The position numbers and the translations under genes were made by a program. Below the pieces are notes generated by a model. That model searched no databases, was not told the origin of the DNA, and saw only the letters and a program-made list of their open reading frames with translations. Of a DNA stretch of 20,007 bases, positions 7,077 to 17,000 are shown piece after piece. Numbering within the stretch: the stretch's first letter is position 1; each line of letters begins with the position of its first letter. The stretch is from contig CAZQEN010000116.1 of the NCBI GenBank assembly GCA_964591605.1, forward strand, positions 1-20,007, given 5' to 3'. The stretch is from CAYLLT01 sp964591605 (lineage in GTDB: Bacteria > Planctomycetota > Phycisphaerae > UBA1845 > PWPN01).

Positions 7077-8476
7077 ACAAGGCGCGCGAGCCCCGGACTC
7101 CGGAAGTGACGCGGCGGCTGATCCTGCTGTTTCTGGTGGCGGCGCTGCTGCGCGTGACGTGGGTGGGGGCCCGCTACGGGCGCGAGGGGGCGTGGAACCG
7201 GCTGGCCTACCCGGATGAAGAAGCGTACGTGCTCTCGGCGCGGTCGCTGGCGGGCGGGGGCGGCCTGATTGACGAGTTCGGGTTCCGGGCCACGTACATG
7301 CCGGGTTATCCGGCGTTTCTGGCCCTTTTCATCTCGCACGATCAGGGACTTCTGCTCGCCAGGGTCGTCCAGGCGCTGCTGGCGGCGTCGGTGGCGCCGG
7401 CGACCTGCCTGCTTGCCGGCGCATTCCTGCGCGTGGGATGCCGCGGCGGCGACACGGGTGTCCACCAGGAATGCGAGGGGCTGGCAGCGAGTGCGACGCG
7501 ACCGCATATTGAACCCCTCGCTGGCGCTTCGGGCTCTGTTCAGGCACCGCTCAAGACGTACGTTCCGCTGATGGCCGGAGCGCTGGCGGCGATGGATCCG
7601 TTCCTGGTGTTCTTTTCGGGGCTGCTGCTGACAGAGGCGCTCTACGCGGCGGTGCTGGTGAGCGGGTGGGCGCTGGTGATGCGGCTGGCCGATCGCGGCC
7701 GGGCGCTGCGCGCCGCGACGGTCATCGGGGCGGGGCTGCTGCTGTATGGCGCGGTGATGCTGCGGCCGGCGGCGATGGTGCTGGTGATCGCTGCCGTGTG
7801 CGCATTGCCCATCGTGCGTCGATTCGATCGCGCCGGCTGGATCGCGACAATCGGTGTGCTGGGGGTGGTGATGCTGGGCCTGCTGCCGTGGGCGATGCGG
7901 AACCGGGAAACGGTGGGCCAGTGGCGGTGGCTGACCACGCGGGGCGGCATATCCTTGTATGACGGCGTCCAGGAAGGGGCGAGCGGCGGGAGCAATCTGG
8001 CCCATACCAAGGTGGTGGCCCAGGTACGGGGGCTGTCCGAAACGCAGTGGGATGCCTACTGGAACCGCAGGGCCTGGACCGCCATCCGGGAGGAGCCGGG
8101 CCGCATCCTGCGACTGGCGGGCGACAAGTTCCTTCGGACCTGGAGCCTGCGTCCCAACGTGGCGGAATATCAGTCCGGGATGGCGGCGGCGGTGAGCGCC
8201 CTGTGGATGAGTATCGTGCTGCTGGCGGGGCTGGGGGGATGGTGGGTGTGCCGGCGGCGGGTGTCGGGCTGGCTCCTGCTGCTGCTGCCTGTCGTGCTCA
8301 CGACCCTGATGCATATGATGTTCGTGGGCAGCGTGCGGTACCGCGTGCCCGTGATGCCGATGGTGATGGTTCTGGCGGCGGCGTGTCTGTCGGGTGGGCC
8401 GGCGCGCCGGGAGAGGCGGGGGATGCCGCCTTCCGCGGATCAGGGGCCGGGCCGGGCGTTTATGACGAGCGAGTGA
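7073..8476 (+). CDS. Multi-span membrane glycosyltransferase-like protein (ArnT/PMT type, GT39/GT83-like)
   Basis: This 467-residue integral membrane protein resembles glycosyltransferases that use polyprenyl-phosphate sugars to modify proteins or lipids on the outer face of the inner membrane. About nine or ten hydrophobic segments are visible, such as LILLFLVAALL, FLVFFSGLLLTEALYAAVL, TIGVLGVVMLGLLPWAM and LLLLLPVVLTTLM. An acidic loop motif, YPDEEAY (Asp48-Glu49), follows the first segment, where this fold places its catalytic Asp. The stretch TAIREEPGRILRLAGDKFLRTWSL is typical of the family. The reading frame can extend upstream inside tilS, but the GTG at 7073 overlapping the tilS stop is the sensible start. 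Residues about 123-160 are encoded by an inserted planctomycete-type repeat between two membrane segments, without breaking the frame. Donor and acceptor are unknown. Confidence 0.75.
   Translation: MNKAREPRTPEVTRRLILLFLVAALLRVTWVGARYGREGAWNRLAYPDEEAYVLSARSLAGGGGLIDEFGFRATYMPGYPAFLALFISHDQGLLLARVVQALLAASVAPATCLLAGAFLRVGCRGGDTGVHQECEGLAASATRPHIEPLAGASGSVQAPLKTYVPLMAGALAAMDPFLVFFSGLLLTEALYAAVLVSGWALVMRLADRGRALRAATVIGAGLLLYGAVMLRPAAMVLVIAAVCALPIVRRFDRAGWIATIGVLGVVMLGLLPWAMRNRETVGQWRWLTTRGGISLYDGVQEGASGGSNLAHTKVVAQVRGLSETQWDAYWNRRAWTAIREEPGRILRLAGDKFLRTWSLRPNVAEYQSGMAAAVSALWMSIVLLAGLGGWWVCRRRVSGWLLLLLPVVLTTLMHMMFVGSVRYRVPVMPMVMVLAAACLSGGPARRERRGMPPSADQGPGRAFMTSE
7451..7556. repeat. Planctomycete-type SPKRQRG/RARSASEG repeat inserted inside a gene
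   Basis: This stretch of about 105 nt differs in character from the membrane-protein sequence around it. Read on the minus strand it encodes RARSASEG in one frame and SPKRQRG in another, strings I recall as frequent artefact translations of dispersed repeats in planctomycete genomes. It contains an inverted pair GCGAGGGG (7473-7480) and CCCCTCGC (7514-7521). The core around 7512-7540 reads CCCCTCGCTGGCGCTTCGGG. Boundaries are approximate. Its identity as a dispersed repeat comes from memory and was not searched. Confidence 0.6.
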
Positions 8477-8482
8477 GATTCG

Positions 8483-11400
8483 TTGAGTCTGCCGAAGGGA
8501 CAACGCGTGCGGCGGAGATTCCCCCGGTGGCGGAGGGCGGCGGGCCTGCTTGCCCTGTTCGTGCTGCTGGCGGGAGGAGGAACCTATTACTACTACACGC
8601 GGCCGGAGCGGTTGCGGGCGTACGCCGAGCAATGGCTCGCGGAGTTCAGCGGGGGCGAGGCCCGGGTCGAGCGGGTCGAATTCGATCCGCTGCGGGGCTT
8701 TTCGCTGATGGGCGTGACGCTGGCGCTGCCGGTCTCGGCCCAGTTCGATCCGGCCGACACGTCGCTGGCGGCGCGGACGCTTTTTCGATGTTCGACGGTG
8801 CTGCTGCGGTTGCAGTCGTGGCGGCTGCTGCGCGGAGAGCTCGTGGTGCCGGAGGTGGTGGCCGTCGATCCGGAACTGGTGTTCATCCAGCGCAGCACCG
8901 ACGGGGCGGACAACTGGCAGACCATGCTGGCTCACCGGCGGCGCCAACCCGATTCGGCCGCGCCGGCGAATCTGCCGACCATCCGCCTGCGGAATGCCCG
9001 GCTGGTCCAGTATCGGCTGAGCAGAAATGGGCCGCTGGGCAGAAGTTCTCAAACACTCTGGGCAGAGGCAAGGCCGTTGCGCGATCAGCCGCACGTCTAC
9101 GAGCTGAGTCTCACGAAGCTGGTGACCGATCCAAACACGCAGCAGACTCAGGGGGACAGCGGGCGGCTGCGGATTGACACCCGGACGCTGGCGCTGTCGG
9201 CCGACCGCCTGCCCGCAGTAGGGCTCGAGGGCGACGAGCTGCTCTTTGCCATGACGCCGGAGGTGCGGCGATGGAAGGAGCTGCTCGACATCCGCGGGAC
9301 CGTGCGGGCCGAAGACCTGGAATTCAGCGGCCCGACGCGGCGGCTGAAGCTGACGCTCAGCGATGCCGGCCTGAGCGTTCCCATCGACGAGAGCGAGGAG
9401 TCCCTCGATTCGGCATCGCGTTACATCCGGTTTGAGCACGTCGGCGGAACGATTTCGCTCGACGGGACGGCGGGCCGGTTCGCGCTGGAGGGGTCGTGGC
9501 ACGGAGCGCCGGTGCGGTTGACGGGTACGGCCACGATCGACGCCGCGGCCGGTCACGGCCTCGACGCCCTCGGCCTGGATCTCAAGCTGGAGGCGGAGTC
9601 GGTCCCGCTGCCGCGCAACGAGCCGCAGCGCGACGCAACCGAAGCGCGTTTTGTGAACCGGTGGAAGGGCCTGCGGAACTTCGTGCGGGATTTCGACGGT
9701 CGGGGGCCTGCCGACCTCTCGGTGAATCTGAGAAAAGCGCCCGGCTCGAAGTTCGAGTTCCTGGGCGGCGAGATGCGGCCGGGGGGCGCTTCCGCCCGCT
9801 ACGTCAGCTTTCCCTACCTCATCTCGAACATGACGGGGACGGTGGGATTCCGCAGCGACGGCACCGTCACGATCGACCTCAAGGGAATGCACGGCGGCAG
9901 CGTGATCACGTTCTCCGGCTGGGAAGGCGGGTTCAAGACGCAGGCGGGCGATCTGGTGATTCGCGCCAGTGACATGGCGCTGGATGACGATCTGCGGCGA
10001 TGCCTGACGCCCGAGGATCAGCAGCTCTGCGAGCGGTTCGGCTTGCAGGCCCGCATCGATCTGGACATTCATCTCACGCGGGCGGACGCGCCGCCGGGCA
10101 CGCCGGACAACCCGTGGAAAGCGGTCATCGACGTGCTGTTCCGCGACGGGATGGTCCGGTTTGACTCCTTCCCTTATCCGCTGGACGGGCTCCGCGGCCG
10201 GATGCGCATCGCGGGGGGTGCTTTCGAGATTGCGGAGCTGACCGCCCGGCGCGGGGACACCGTGGTGAGCGCGAGCGGGACCGCGCAGTGGAGCGGGCAG
10301 GCACGGCCGTCCGTCGACCTCGAGCTGAAGGCCAGGAACGTCGCGTTTGACTCGATCCTGCTGTCATCCCTGCCGGATTCCATGAAGGATGCGTACCGGC
10401 GGCTGAATCCGTCGGGCCAGTTCGAGCTGTCGGGCCGGCTCAAGAGCCGCGCAGAAGCAGAGTCCATCGAATACGACCTGGGCGTTCGGGTGGCCGACGG
10501 GGCCTTTTCGCTGCCGACCGGAGTGCGGATCACGGACGTGGCAGCCGCGGTGCAACTCAGACCCGAGCGGGTGACGATCCAGTCGGCGAAGGCGTCTCTG
10601 GGTGAGTCGGTGCTGAGCGGAGAGGGCTGGCTGGGTCTCGGCGGACGCCGGGGCGCCTTCTCGGCCCGCGTGACGTGCGATCAGCTCCGGCTGGACGACG
10701 ACGTGCGGCAGGCGCTGCCGGAATCGGTGCGGCAGATCTGGGACGACTTTCATCCGGCCGGCGCAGCACGAGTGGCGCTGCGATGTGAACGGGCCAGGGC
10801 GGACGGAGGCGCAGCAGATGTGGACGGCGGGTTGGATTATTCGGTGGTGATCGAACCGCTGGGGGCGAGCGCGATGTACGAGGACTTTCCGCTGGCCCTC
10901 GAGGATCTGCGCGGCTCGTTCACAGTGAGTCCGCAGGGTGTCGAAATCCGCCCGATGCAGGCCCGCAGTGGCGGAGCCTCCATGTACTTCTCAGGCCGGA
11001 TTGAGCGGGCCGGCGAGCACAAGCGGGCCCGACTGAGCGTTCAGGCCCGCAGGCTGCCGCTCGATGAATCGTTGCGACAGGCTCTGCCCCGGCGGATCCG
11101 CCGGCAGTGGGACGAGCTCAAGCCGCGGGGAGAGATCGACGTTGACTTTCAGAGCCTCGAATTCGTGACCGGCGGAGATCCGCTCGAGTGGCGGTTCGCC
11201 GGCCGGGCGGATCTGCGGAACGTGGCGATGGAGCTCGGATCGAGTCTCTCGGATGTGGACGGCACTGTTCGGGGTTCCTGCGAGATCAACGACACGATGG
11301 CGGTGGATGCGGAACTGGCGCTTGACCACATCCGGATCGACGAGCGGGTGCTGAACGACGCCGTCGCGCGGGTGACCCGGCCGGCCGGGAGCGACCTGGT

Positions 11401-12070
11401 GCGGGTCGAGCTGGTGAAGGGCCGTTTCTATGACGGGGAGGTTTCCGCGAGGGCGGAGCTTGATTACGCGCCGTCGACGCCGGGGTTCTCGGTGAAACTG
11501 GATACGCGAGGCGTGTCGCTCGAGAAGTTCATGAATGCGCGGCGCAAGACGGAGGAGCCGCCGGTGCGGGTCCGCGGGATCGTCGATGCCCGCCTGGAGC
11601 TGGCCGGCGGGTTTGGCGACCCGCCGAGCCGGCGCGGCGGCGGCGAGGTGAAGATCCGCGAGGCCCAGATCGTCAAGATCCCGTGGATGCTCTCGATCCT
11701 GCAGGTGCTCAATCTCACGCTCGATGACAACGCGTTTGACGACGCGCTGTTCCATTTCCGGGTGAGCGGTGAGGAGCTGCTGCTGTCCGAGATCGACCTG
11801 CGGGGCAAGGCGCTCTCGATGGTGGGGGCGGGTGTGGTGAACACGGTCTCCGAGACGCTCGATCTGACCCTGCTGGCGGGCGGGCCGGTGAAACTGCCGC
11901 ATATTGCCGTGCTCTCGGACATCCTCGAAGGGGTGGCGCGGGAGGTGATGGAGGTGCGCGTCGAGGGCACGCTCGAAAACCCGACGTTCCGGGCGGAGAT
12001 GGTCAAGAGCCTGCGTCGAACGGTCGAGGCACTCCTGACCCTGCATCAGCGGGGTGTGTTCAATCCCTGA
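8483..12070 (+). CDS. Large AsmA-like periplasmic protein with repeated modules
   Basis: The 1195-residue protein has one N-terminal membrane anchor (about residues 19-38, AAGLLALFVLLAGGGTYYYY) and a long beta-rich periplasmic part. The N-terminus shows AsmA-type features: WRLLRGELVVPEVVAVDPEL, then DNW. The C-terminus (about 1036-1195) reads as an AsmA-like C-terminal domain (LLLSEIDLRGKALSMVGAG; MEVRVEGTLENPTFRAEM). In between, a motif of the form LDxxLRQALPxxxRxxWDxxxPxG recurs at about residues 500, 622, 737 and 860, spaced about 120. AsmA/TamB/YhdP proteins bridge inner and outer membranes and are implicated in lipid transport, which may apply here by analogy. The TTG at 8483 follows the glycosyltransferase stop by 6 nt. 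A GTG at 8507 has a better ribosome-binding site (AAGGGA, 8495-8500) and may be the true start. It is probably in the tilS operon. Confidence 0.8.
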   Translation: MSLPKGQRVRRRFPRWRRAAGLLALFVLLAGGGTYYYYTRPERLRAYAEQWLAEFSGGEARVERVEFDPLRGFSLMGVTLALPVSAQFDPADTSLAARTLFRCSTVLLRLQSWRLLRGELVVPEVVAVDPELVFIQRSTDGADNWQTMLAHRRRQPDSAAPANLPTIRLRNARLVQYRLSRNGPLGRSSQTLWAEARPLRDQPHVYELSLTKLVTDPNTQQTQGDSGRLRIDTRTLALSADRLPAVGLEGDELLFAMTPEVRRWKELLDIRGTVRAEDLEFSGPTRRLKLTLSDAGLSVPIDESEESLDSASRYIRFEHVGGTISLDGTAGRFALEGSWHGAPVRLTGTATIDAAAGHGLDALGLDLKLEAESVPLPRNEPQRDATEARFVNRWKGLRNFVRDFDGRGPADLSVNLRKAPGSKFEFLGGEMRPGGASARYVSFPYLISNMTGTVGFRSDGTVTIDLKGMHGGSVITFSGWEGGFKTQAGDLVIRASDMALDDDLRRCLTPEDQQLCERFGLQARIDLDIHLTRADAPPGTPDNPWKAVIDVLFRDGMVRFDSFPYPLDGLRGRMRIAGGAFEIAELTARRGDTVVSASGTAQWSGQARPSVDLELKARNVAFDSILLSSLPDSMKDAYRRLNPSGQFELSGRLKSRAEAESIEYDLGVRVADGAFSLPTGVRITDVAAAVQLRPERVTIQSAKASLGESVLSGEGWLGLGGRRGAFSARVTCDQLRLDDDVRQALPESVRQIWDDFHPAGAARVALRCERARADGGAADVDGGLDYSVVIEPLGASAMYEDFPLALEDLRGSFTVSPQGVEIRPMQARSGGASMYFSGRIERAGEHKRARLSVQARRLPLDESLRQALPRRIRRQWDELKPRGEIDVDFQSLEFVTGGDPLEWRFAGRADLRNVAMELGSSLSDVDGTVRGSCEINDTMAVDAELALDHIRIDERVLNDAVARVTRPAGSDLVRVELVKGRFYDGEVSARAELDYAPSTPGFSVKLDTRGVSLEKFMNARRKTEEPPVRVRGIVDARLELAGGFGDPPSRRGGGEVKIREAQIVKIPWMLSILQVLNLTLDDNAFDDALFHFRVSGEELLLSEIDLRGKALSMVGAGVVNTVSETLDLTLLAGGPVKLPHIAVLSDILEGVAREVMEVRVEGTLENPTFRAEMVKSLRRTVEALLTLHQRGVFNP

Positions 12071-12105
12071 CCGCCATGGGGAGAGCGTTGTCGGGCCGGC
12101 CGGCT

Positions 12106-13887
12106 CTATGGCAGCTTCAGTTTGGCCTCGAGCCGGTCGAAGGTTTCGAGCTCGGAGACCCGCTGGACGCCGATGGAGGCGGCGCGTGACTTGAACTCGG
12201 CCAGAACCTCGCGCGGATTGTCGGGCAGCGGCCAGGGAACATGGCGCGACGCGGCTTTGCCGCGCAGCGAATCCCATCGGATCATGAACGCGTAGAGGAC
12301 GGGCATCTGCGCGATTCTGACGCGCTGCCGCAGCACGGGGTCGTCGGCGACGGCGCGCTCCGCGTCCTTCAGGTGCGCCCAGCCCTTCGAGAGGACCTCG
12401 ATATCCATGAATTTGCGGTCGGGCTCCTCGTAGCAGCCGAGCGGCTGACGGCCGGCCTGCATCACGTCGTGGATGGTGTCGATGTACGCGCGAATGGGCC
12501 TGCCGGCCGGGCCGTAATAGCCGGCCAGGAACGCGTCGATGAGCTGATGGTCGTCGAGCTCCGGATTCCAGAGCAGTTTCGCAAGCACCCAGGCGCGCAG
12601 CTCGCCGAATTCCGCTCCGGTCGTTCCAGTGGCTCCCTGTTCGAAGACGCCGACAACGTTGTTGGCGGCGAAGAAGCGAATGTTCGGCCCCAGCACGCGC
12701 AGGTTGGGGTGAATGAACAGGTAGTGCCGGAAGTTGGTCGTGTAATCCCAGATATAGAGGCGTTTACAGATTCTGCTCCATTCCATCAGGGCGGTGGCGA
12801 AGGACTCGTTCCGCTTGTGATCGGCCAGCGGCAGGTTGTACGAGCAGTTCATCGTACACAGCCAGATTGCGACGTTGTCGCGGGGCCGGGCGAGGCGGGG
12901 GGCGGGCTGCGAGTAGGTGTAGGCGAATGTGTTGATTGCGACCTTCGGGAATTCCTTCTCGACCCGCTCGGCCACGGCGTTGACGAAGCGGACAATCATG
13001 CCCGAGGGGCTGCCCTCCTGCTCGTCGACGGCCCGGCACGCGGCGCACTGGCACGGCCGGCCGCCGTCGTTCTGAGCGACCGAGATCTGCGTCGGATTCT
13101 TCGCCCGGCGGAGGCTGGCGAGCACGTTCTGCGTGAGCTGTTCGCGCATGGCCTCGTTCGAGAGGCAGAGCTGGCCGCCCTGCCGTGTGCGTTTTCCGTC
13201 GAGCTCGCTGAACCATTCGGGATGGCTCTCGAAGTACTGCCTGGGCGGGATGAGCTGGTCGAAGCTATGATGGGCGGCGGTGACGGGCGGCTTGCCGCCG
13301 GTGGCCGCGTCGTGCCGGATGTAGCCACCGAGCGCTTTGTTGCGGACCGCCCAGTCCCGGTCGAGAGCGGTCTCCCAGTAGGGCTCGCGGCACTCGAAGC
13401 GCGGGATGAACCGGACGTTCAGCGCGTCGAATCGAAGATCGGGCCGGCGCGGGATGGTCGTGGCGTCGGGGGCCCACCAGCGGCAGCCGACATGGTCTTC
13501 GAGGAAGGTGTAGACGGCGTAAAGCGTGCCGCGCGGCTCGCCGCCGGCCAGGATCAGGTCGCCGCCGACGGTGCGGATGACCAGGCCGTCGGTGCCCAGC
13601 CCGTCGATCGAGAAGACGGGGTCGGCCAGGGCGGCGGATGAGGGGCCCACGAAGATCCGCGGCGTCGACGCGGCCGCTGGCCCGCCCATCGGGAGCGTGG
13701 CACCGGTGACCTGCTGCAGGAACGACCGAAGTTCCTGCGCGGCGTGTCGGACGGGCGCGGAGGAGCCGGGCGCCACCACGATCGTAGCCACGCCGGCGCC
13801 ATCGCGTGCAATGTCGATGGCGTGTGCCGGCAGAACCGGTGCGAAGGTCAGAAGAACCAGACAGGTGGTGCGTATTCGGGTGGGCAA
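12106..13887 (-). CDS. Secreted DUF4838-domain protein
   Basis: This 593-residue protein has a signal peptide (TTCLVLLTFAPVLPAHA, cleavage near residue 23). Residues about 25-150 form a glycosidase-accessory-like N-terminal domain (RHAAQELRSFLQQVTGATLP; GEPRGTLYAVYTFLEDHVGCRWW), similar to those before alpha-glucuronidase and GH20 catalytic domains. The rest matches DUF4838: FESHPEWFSELDGKR, SVAQNDGGRPCQC and a Cys279-x-Cys281-x2-Cys284 cluster. DUF4838 proteins occur in polysaccharide-degradation loci and are thought to be carbohydrate-active, but no reaction is established to my knowledge. The start is TTG with GGAG about 8 nt upstream; an in-frame stop shortly before rules out a longer form. 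It is divergent from the sulfatase fusion, suggesting shared control and substrate, and converges on the AsmA-like gene with 35 nt between. Confidence 0.85.
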   Translation of the reverse strand: MPTRIRTTCLVLLTFAPVLPAHAIDIARDGAGVATIVVAPGSSAPVRHAAQELRSFLQQVTGATLPMGGPAAASTPRIFVGPSSAALADPVFSIDGLGTDGLVIRTVGGDLILAGGEPRGTLYAVYTFLEDHVGCRWWAPDATTIPRRPDLRFDALNVRFIPRFECREPYWETALDRDWAVRNKALGGYIRHDAATGGKPPVTAAHHSFDQLIPPRQYFESHPEWFSELDGKRTRQGGQLCLSNEAMREQLTQNVLASLRRAKNPTQISVAQNDGGRPCQCAACRAVDEQEGSPSGMIVRFVNAVAERVEKEFPKVAINTFAYTYSQPAPRLARPRDNVAIWLCTMNCSYNLPLADHKRNESFATALMEWSRICKRLYIWDYTTNFRHYLFIHPNLRVLGPNIRFFAANNVVGVFEQGATGTTGAEFGELRAWVLAKLLWNPELDDHQLIDAFLAGYYGPAGRPIRAYIDTIHDVMQAGRQPLGCYEEPDRKFMDIEVLSKGWAHLKDAERAVADDPVLRQRVRIAQMPVLYAFMIRWDSLRGKAASRHVPWPLPDNPREVLAEFKSRAASIGVQRVSELETFDRLEAKLKLP

Positions 13888-14010
13888 GGGATGGTCTCCG
13901 CATTCCCGGCCATGTCGCGCCGGCGAATGTCATAATCTACTCGCTTGCGGGGCGGATGCCACCCGAATGGAATCAGCGCGGCTTTTCAGGGCACCAATCC
14001 GGGAGGATGC
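13888..14010. promoter_or_regulatory. Divergent promoter region for DUF4838 and sulfatase genes
   Basis: These 123 nt lie between the two divergent starts and must carry signals for both genes. An AT-rich CATAAT at 13929-13934 is a possible rightward -10 box, but no good -35 box accompanies it. A strong ribosome-binding site GGGAGG (14001-14006) lies 4 nt before the sulfatase ATG. On the other strand GGAG precedes the TTG of the DUF4838 gene. No clear operator palindrome is seen. Confidence 0.4.
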
Positions 14011-17000
14011 ATGAGCTGCCCGCGATGCAAGGTGGGAATCTGGCTCCTCATGGGCGCGGTGACCGCGTGGGCGGCTCCGGCAGCGTCCGGGGCGGATCGG
14101 GATCGGCGTCCCAACATCGTGGTGATCCTGGCGGACGACCTGGGGTTCTCCGATCTGGGCTGCTATGGATCGGAGATCGCGACGCCGCACCTGGACCGGC
14201 TGGCCGCGGGGGGAATGCGGTTCACGCAGTTCTACAACGCCGCCCGTTGCTGTCCGAGCCGTGCGGCGCTGCTGACCGGCGTCTATCCGCATCAGGCCGG
14301 GATCGGGCACATGACCAGAGACTTCGGGCTGCCCGGTTACCGCCGGACTCTGAGCCAGCGGTGTCTCACGATTGCGGAGGCCCTTTCCCAGGCGGGCTAT
14401 CACACCGCGATGTCCGGGAAGTGGCACGTGGGCCAGGAGCGCGGTCATGGGCCGGTGGATCGCGGGTTTGAGCACTTCTTCGGGCTGCTGAGCGGCGCGT
14501 GCAGCTATTTCGAGCGCTGGCCGGGACGGCCGATGGCGATTGACCGCGAGCCGTACGAGCCCCCCAAAGACTTCTACATGACGGATGCGATCACCGATCA
14601 CGCGGTCGCCTTCATTCAGCAGTATGCGCGGGAGCCTGCGCCGTTTTTCCTCCATGTGGCCTATACCGCTCCGCACGCCCCGCTGCACGCGCTGCCCGAG
14701 GACGTCGCCCGCTACGCAGGGCGATATGACGCGGGCTGGGACGCCATCTGCCGGGAGCGGTTCGAACGCCTGCACAAACTCGGCCTGCTCGACCCGCGGT
14801 GGGCGCTGGCCCCTCGCGACCGCGACGTGCCGGCCTGGCAGGACGTCGACGACAAGCCGGCCTGGGCCCATCGGATGGCCGTGTACGCCGCGCAGATTGA
14901 CCGCATGGACCAGGGGATCGGGCGGATCATGGCCAGGCTGCGGGAACTGGGCATCGAGGGCAACACGCTGGTTCTCTTCCTGTCCGACAACGGCGGGTGC
15001 GCCGAGGAGCTCGACTTCAGCAAGCCGGGCTCGAAAGTGGGTGAGGCCGGCTGCGACCTGGGGTATGGCGTCGGCTGGGCGAATGTGAGCGATACGCCCT
15101 TCCGGCTGTTCAAGCGCTACGTCCATGAAGGCGGCATCAGCACACCGCTGATCGCGTACTGGCCGGAGGGCATCCGTTCGCCGGGCACGATCACGGGCGA
15201 GGTGGGTCACATCATCGACATTCTGCCGACCTGCCTGGAGGCAGCGGGGGCGGTCATGCCGCGGACGTACAAGGGCGGGGAGCTGATGCCCGTCGAGGGA
15301 CGCAGTTTCCTGAGCGCACTGCGCGGGCAGCCGCGGGCCGGCCACGAGCACCTGTTCTGGGAGCACGAGGGAAATCGCGCGGTGCGGCGCGGCCGGTGGA
15401 AACTGGTGGCCACCTATCTAAAGCCATGGGAGTTGTACGACCTCGAGAGCGATCGGACGGAACTGCACGACGTCGCCGCCGAGCATCCCGACATCGTCGC
15501 CGCACTGGCGGATGCTTACGACCAATGGGCACGGCGATGCGGCGTGGTGCCGCCTCATGAGCTGCTGAGGCAACATGGGGTGGCCGCCGATCGACGGGCC
15601 AGGCCCGCTCCACACAAGGTTGAGCGCGGCGCGCCGCAGTTGTTCATCGACGATGAACTCATCGCGCAGGCGGCCGACGTCACGCGGACACTGCATCAGC
15701 CGCGCAAGGACAACGGCGGCGAGGCGCCGGTGATCGCTCCGCTGCCCGGCTCGGAGACGCTGATGGCCAAGGGCACGATTCTCCGGGACCCGCGCCTGAA
15801 TCAGTATGTGATGTTCGTCAAGGACCTGCCGTCGCGGAGTCTGTGCCGCTCCGTTTCGGCGGACGGGTTGACTTGGTCGACGCCGGAACGTGTGGAACTG
15901 GATGATCGGCATCCGGCCACGGGCCGCCGGGCCGACCGCCAGTATGCAGGCATGCACTGCATTCATTATGACAACGCCGACTGCGAGCACCCGTACAAAG
16001 GGTGGGTTTACTTCGGCGACTGGGGGCCGCGGGACGAGGGGGTCTATTTCATCCGCTCGGCGGACGGCATCCGCTGGGAGCGGGGGCCGCGGGTGGTGGA
16101 GGGATATGCGGGGCCCGGCGACCTGACCGCCCTGATGAGCGAGCAGCACGGTGTGACTGTCTTTGGCCCCGGCGATACGACCCGTTTCGGCTACGATCCG
16201 GACAGCGGCCGATTCCTGGGCATCTTCAAGTTTTTCACGACGCATCCGGTGGGGCCGGACAATCACCTTCGTTCCCGAGCGTTCATGTTCCTCGATCGAC
16301 TGGATCAGCCGGTTGCGTATAAGCAGTTTGAGGACATCGATCTGCTGCCGCCCGCGGCGGACGTGGCCGGCGACCGTGCCGCCGACGAGTACTACGAATC
16401 GACGGCCTGGCGCTTCGGCGGGCTCTGGCTCGGAGAGCTGCTGGTCTGGCACGGGCGTGACGATTATCCACACTCGGAGGCCGGTTGCTCGTTCCTGAAG
16501 CTGATCTCCAGCCGGGACGGGCTGCACTGGAATCAGGTGAGATACCGAAACGAAGCCAGCACGGAGGGGTTTTTCCTGGCGGGCGGCAGGCAGGGGGGTA
16601 ACGACGGGCGTAACGACGGTGGACACCTGAGCTGTTTCAGCCAGGGGCCGATCCGGATCGGCGACGAACTCGTCTTCTACTACGGCGCCAGCTCGTGGGG
16701 CAAGACGGCGCCGGTCGGACGGCGGGTCACCGGCGGCGGCATCTTCCGGGCGCGGTTACGCGTGGATGGCTTCGTGTCGGTCGACGGCGGAACGCTGCTG
16801 ACGCGGCCGCTTGTATTCGATGGCCAGGATCTGTTCATCAACAGTGCGGGAACCATCGGGGTCGAGGTGCTGGATCGATCCGGCCGGGTGCTGGGCAGTA
16901 CCCGGGTGAGCGGCGACTCGATCGCCCAGCCGGTCACGTTCACCGGCAAGAGCCTCCGAGGCATCGCGCCAGAGCCGCCCGTCCAACTGCGCTTCCAGGT

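Noticed and set aside
6956..10072. Minus-strand open frame of 1038 residues opposite tilS, the glycosyltransferase and the AsmA-like gene
   Set aside because: It is full of Arg, His, Pro and Gln with no domain and lies opposite three recognisable genes; it is an artefact of high GC.
12095..12104. GCCGGCCGGC palindrome between the convergent AsmA-like and DUF4838 genes as a bidirectional terminator
   Set aside because: It is a self-complementary 10-mer without room for a loop and has no T-run; in DNA of this GC content it can occur by chance.
12241..13641. Plus-strand open frame of 466 residues opposite the DUF4838 gene
   Set aside because: No domain and shadow composition; the minus strand encodes a signal peptide and DUF4838 blocks.
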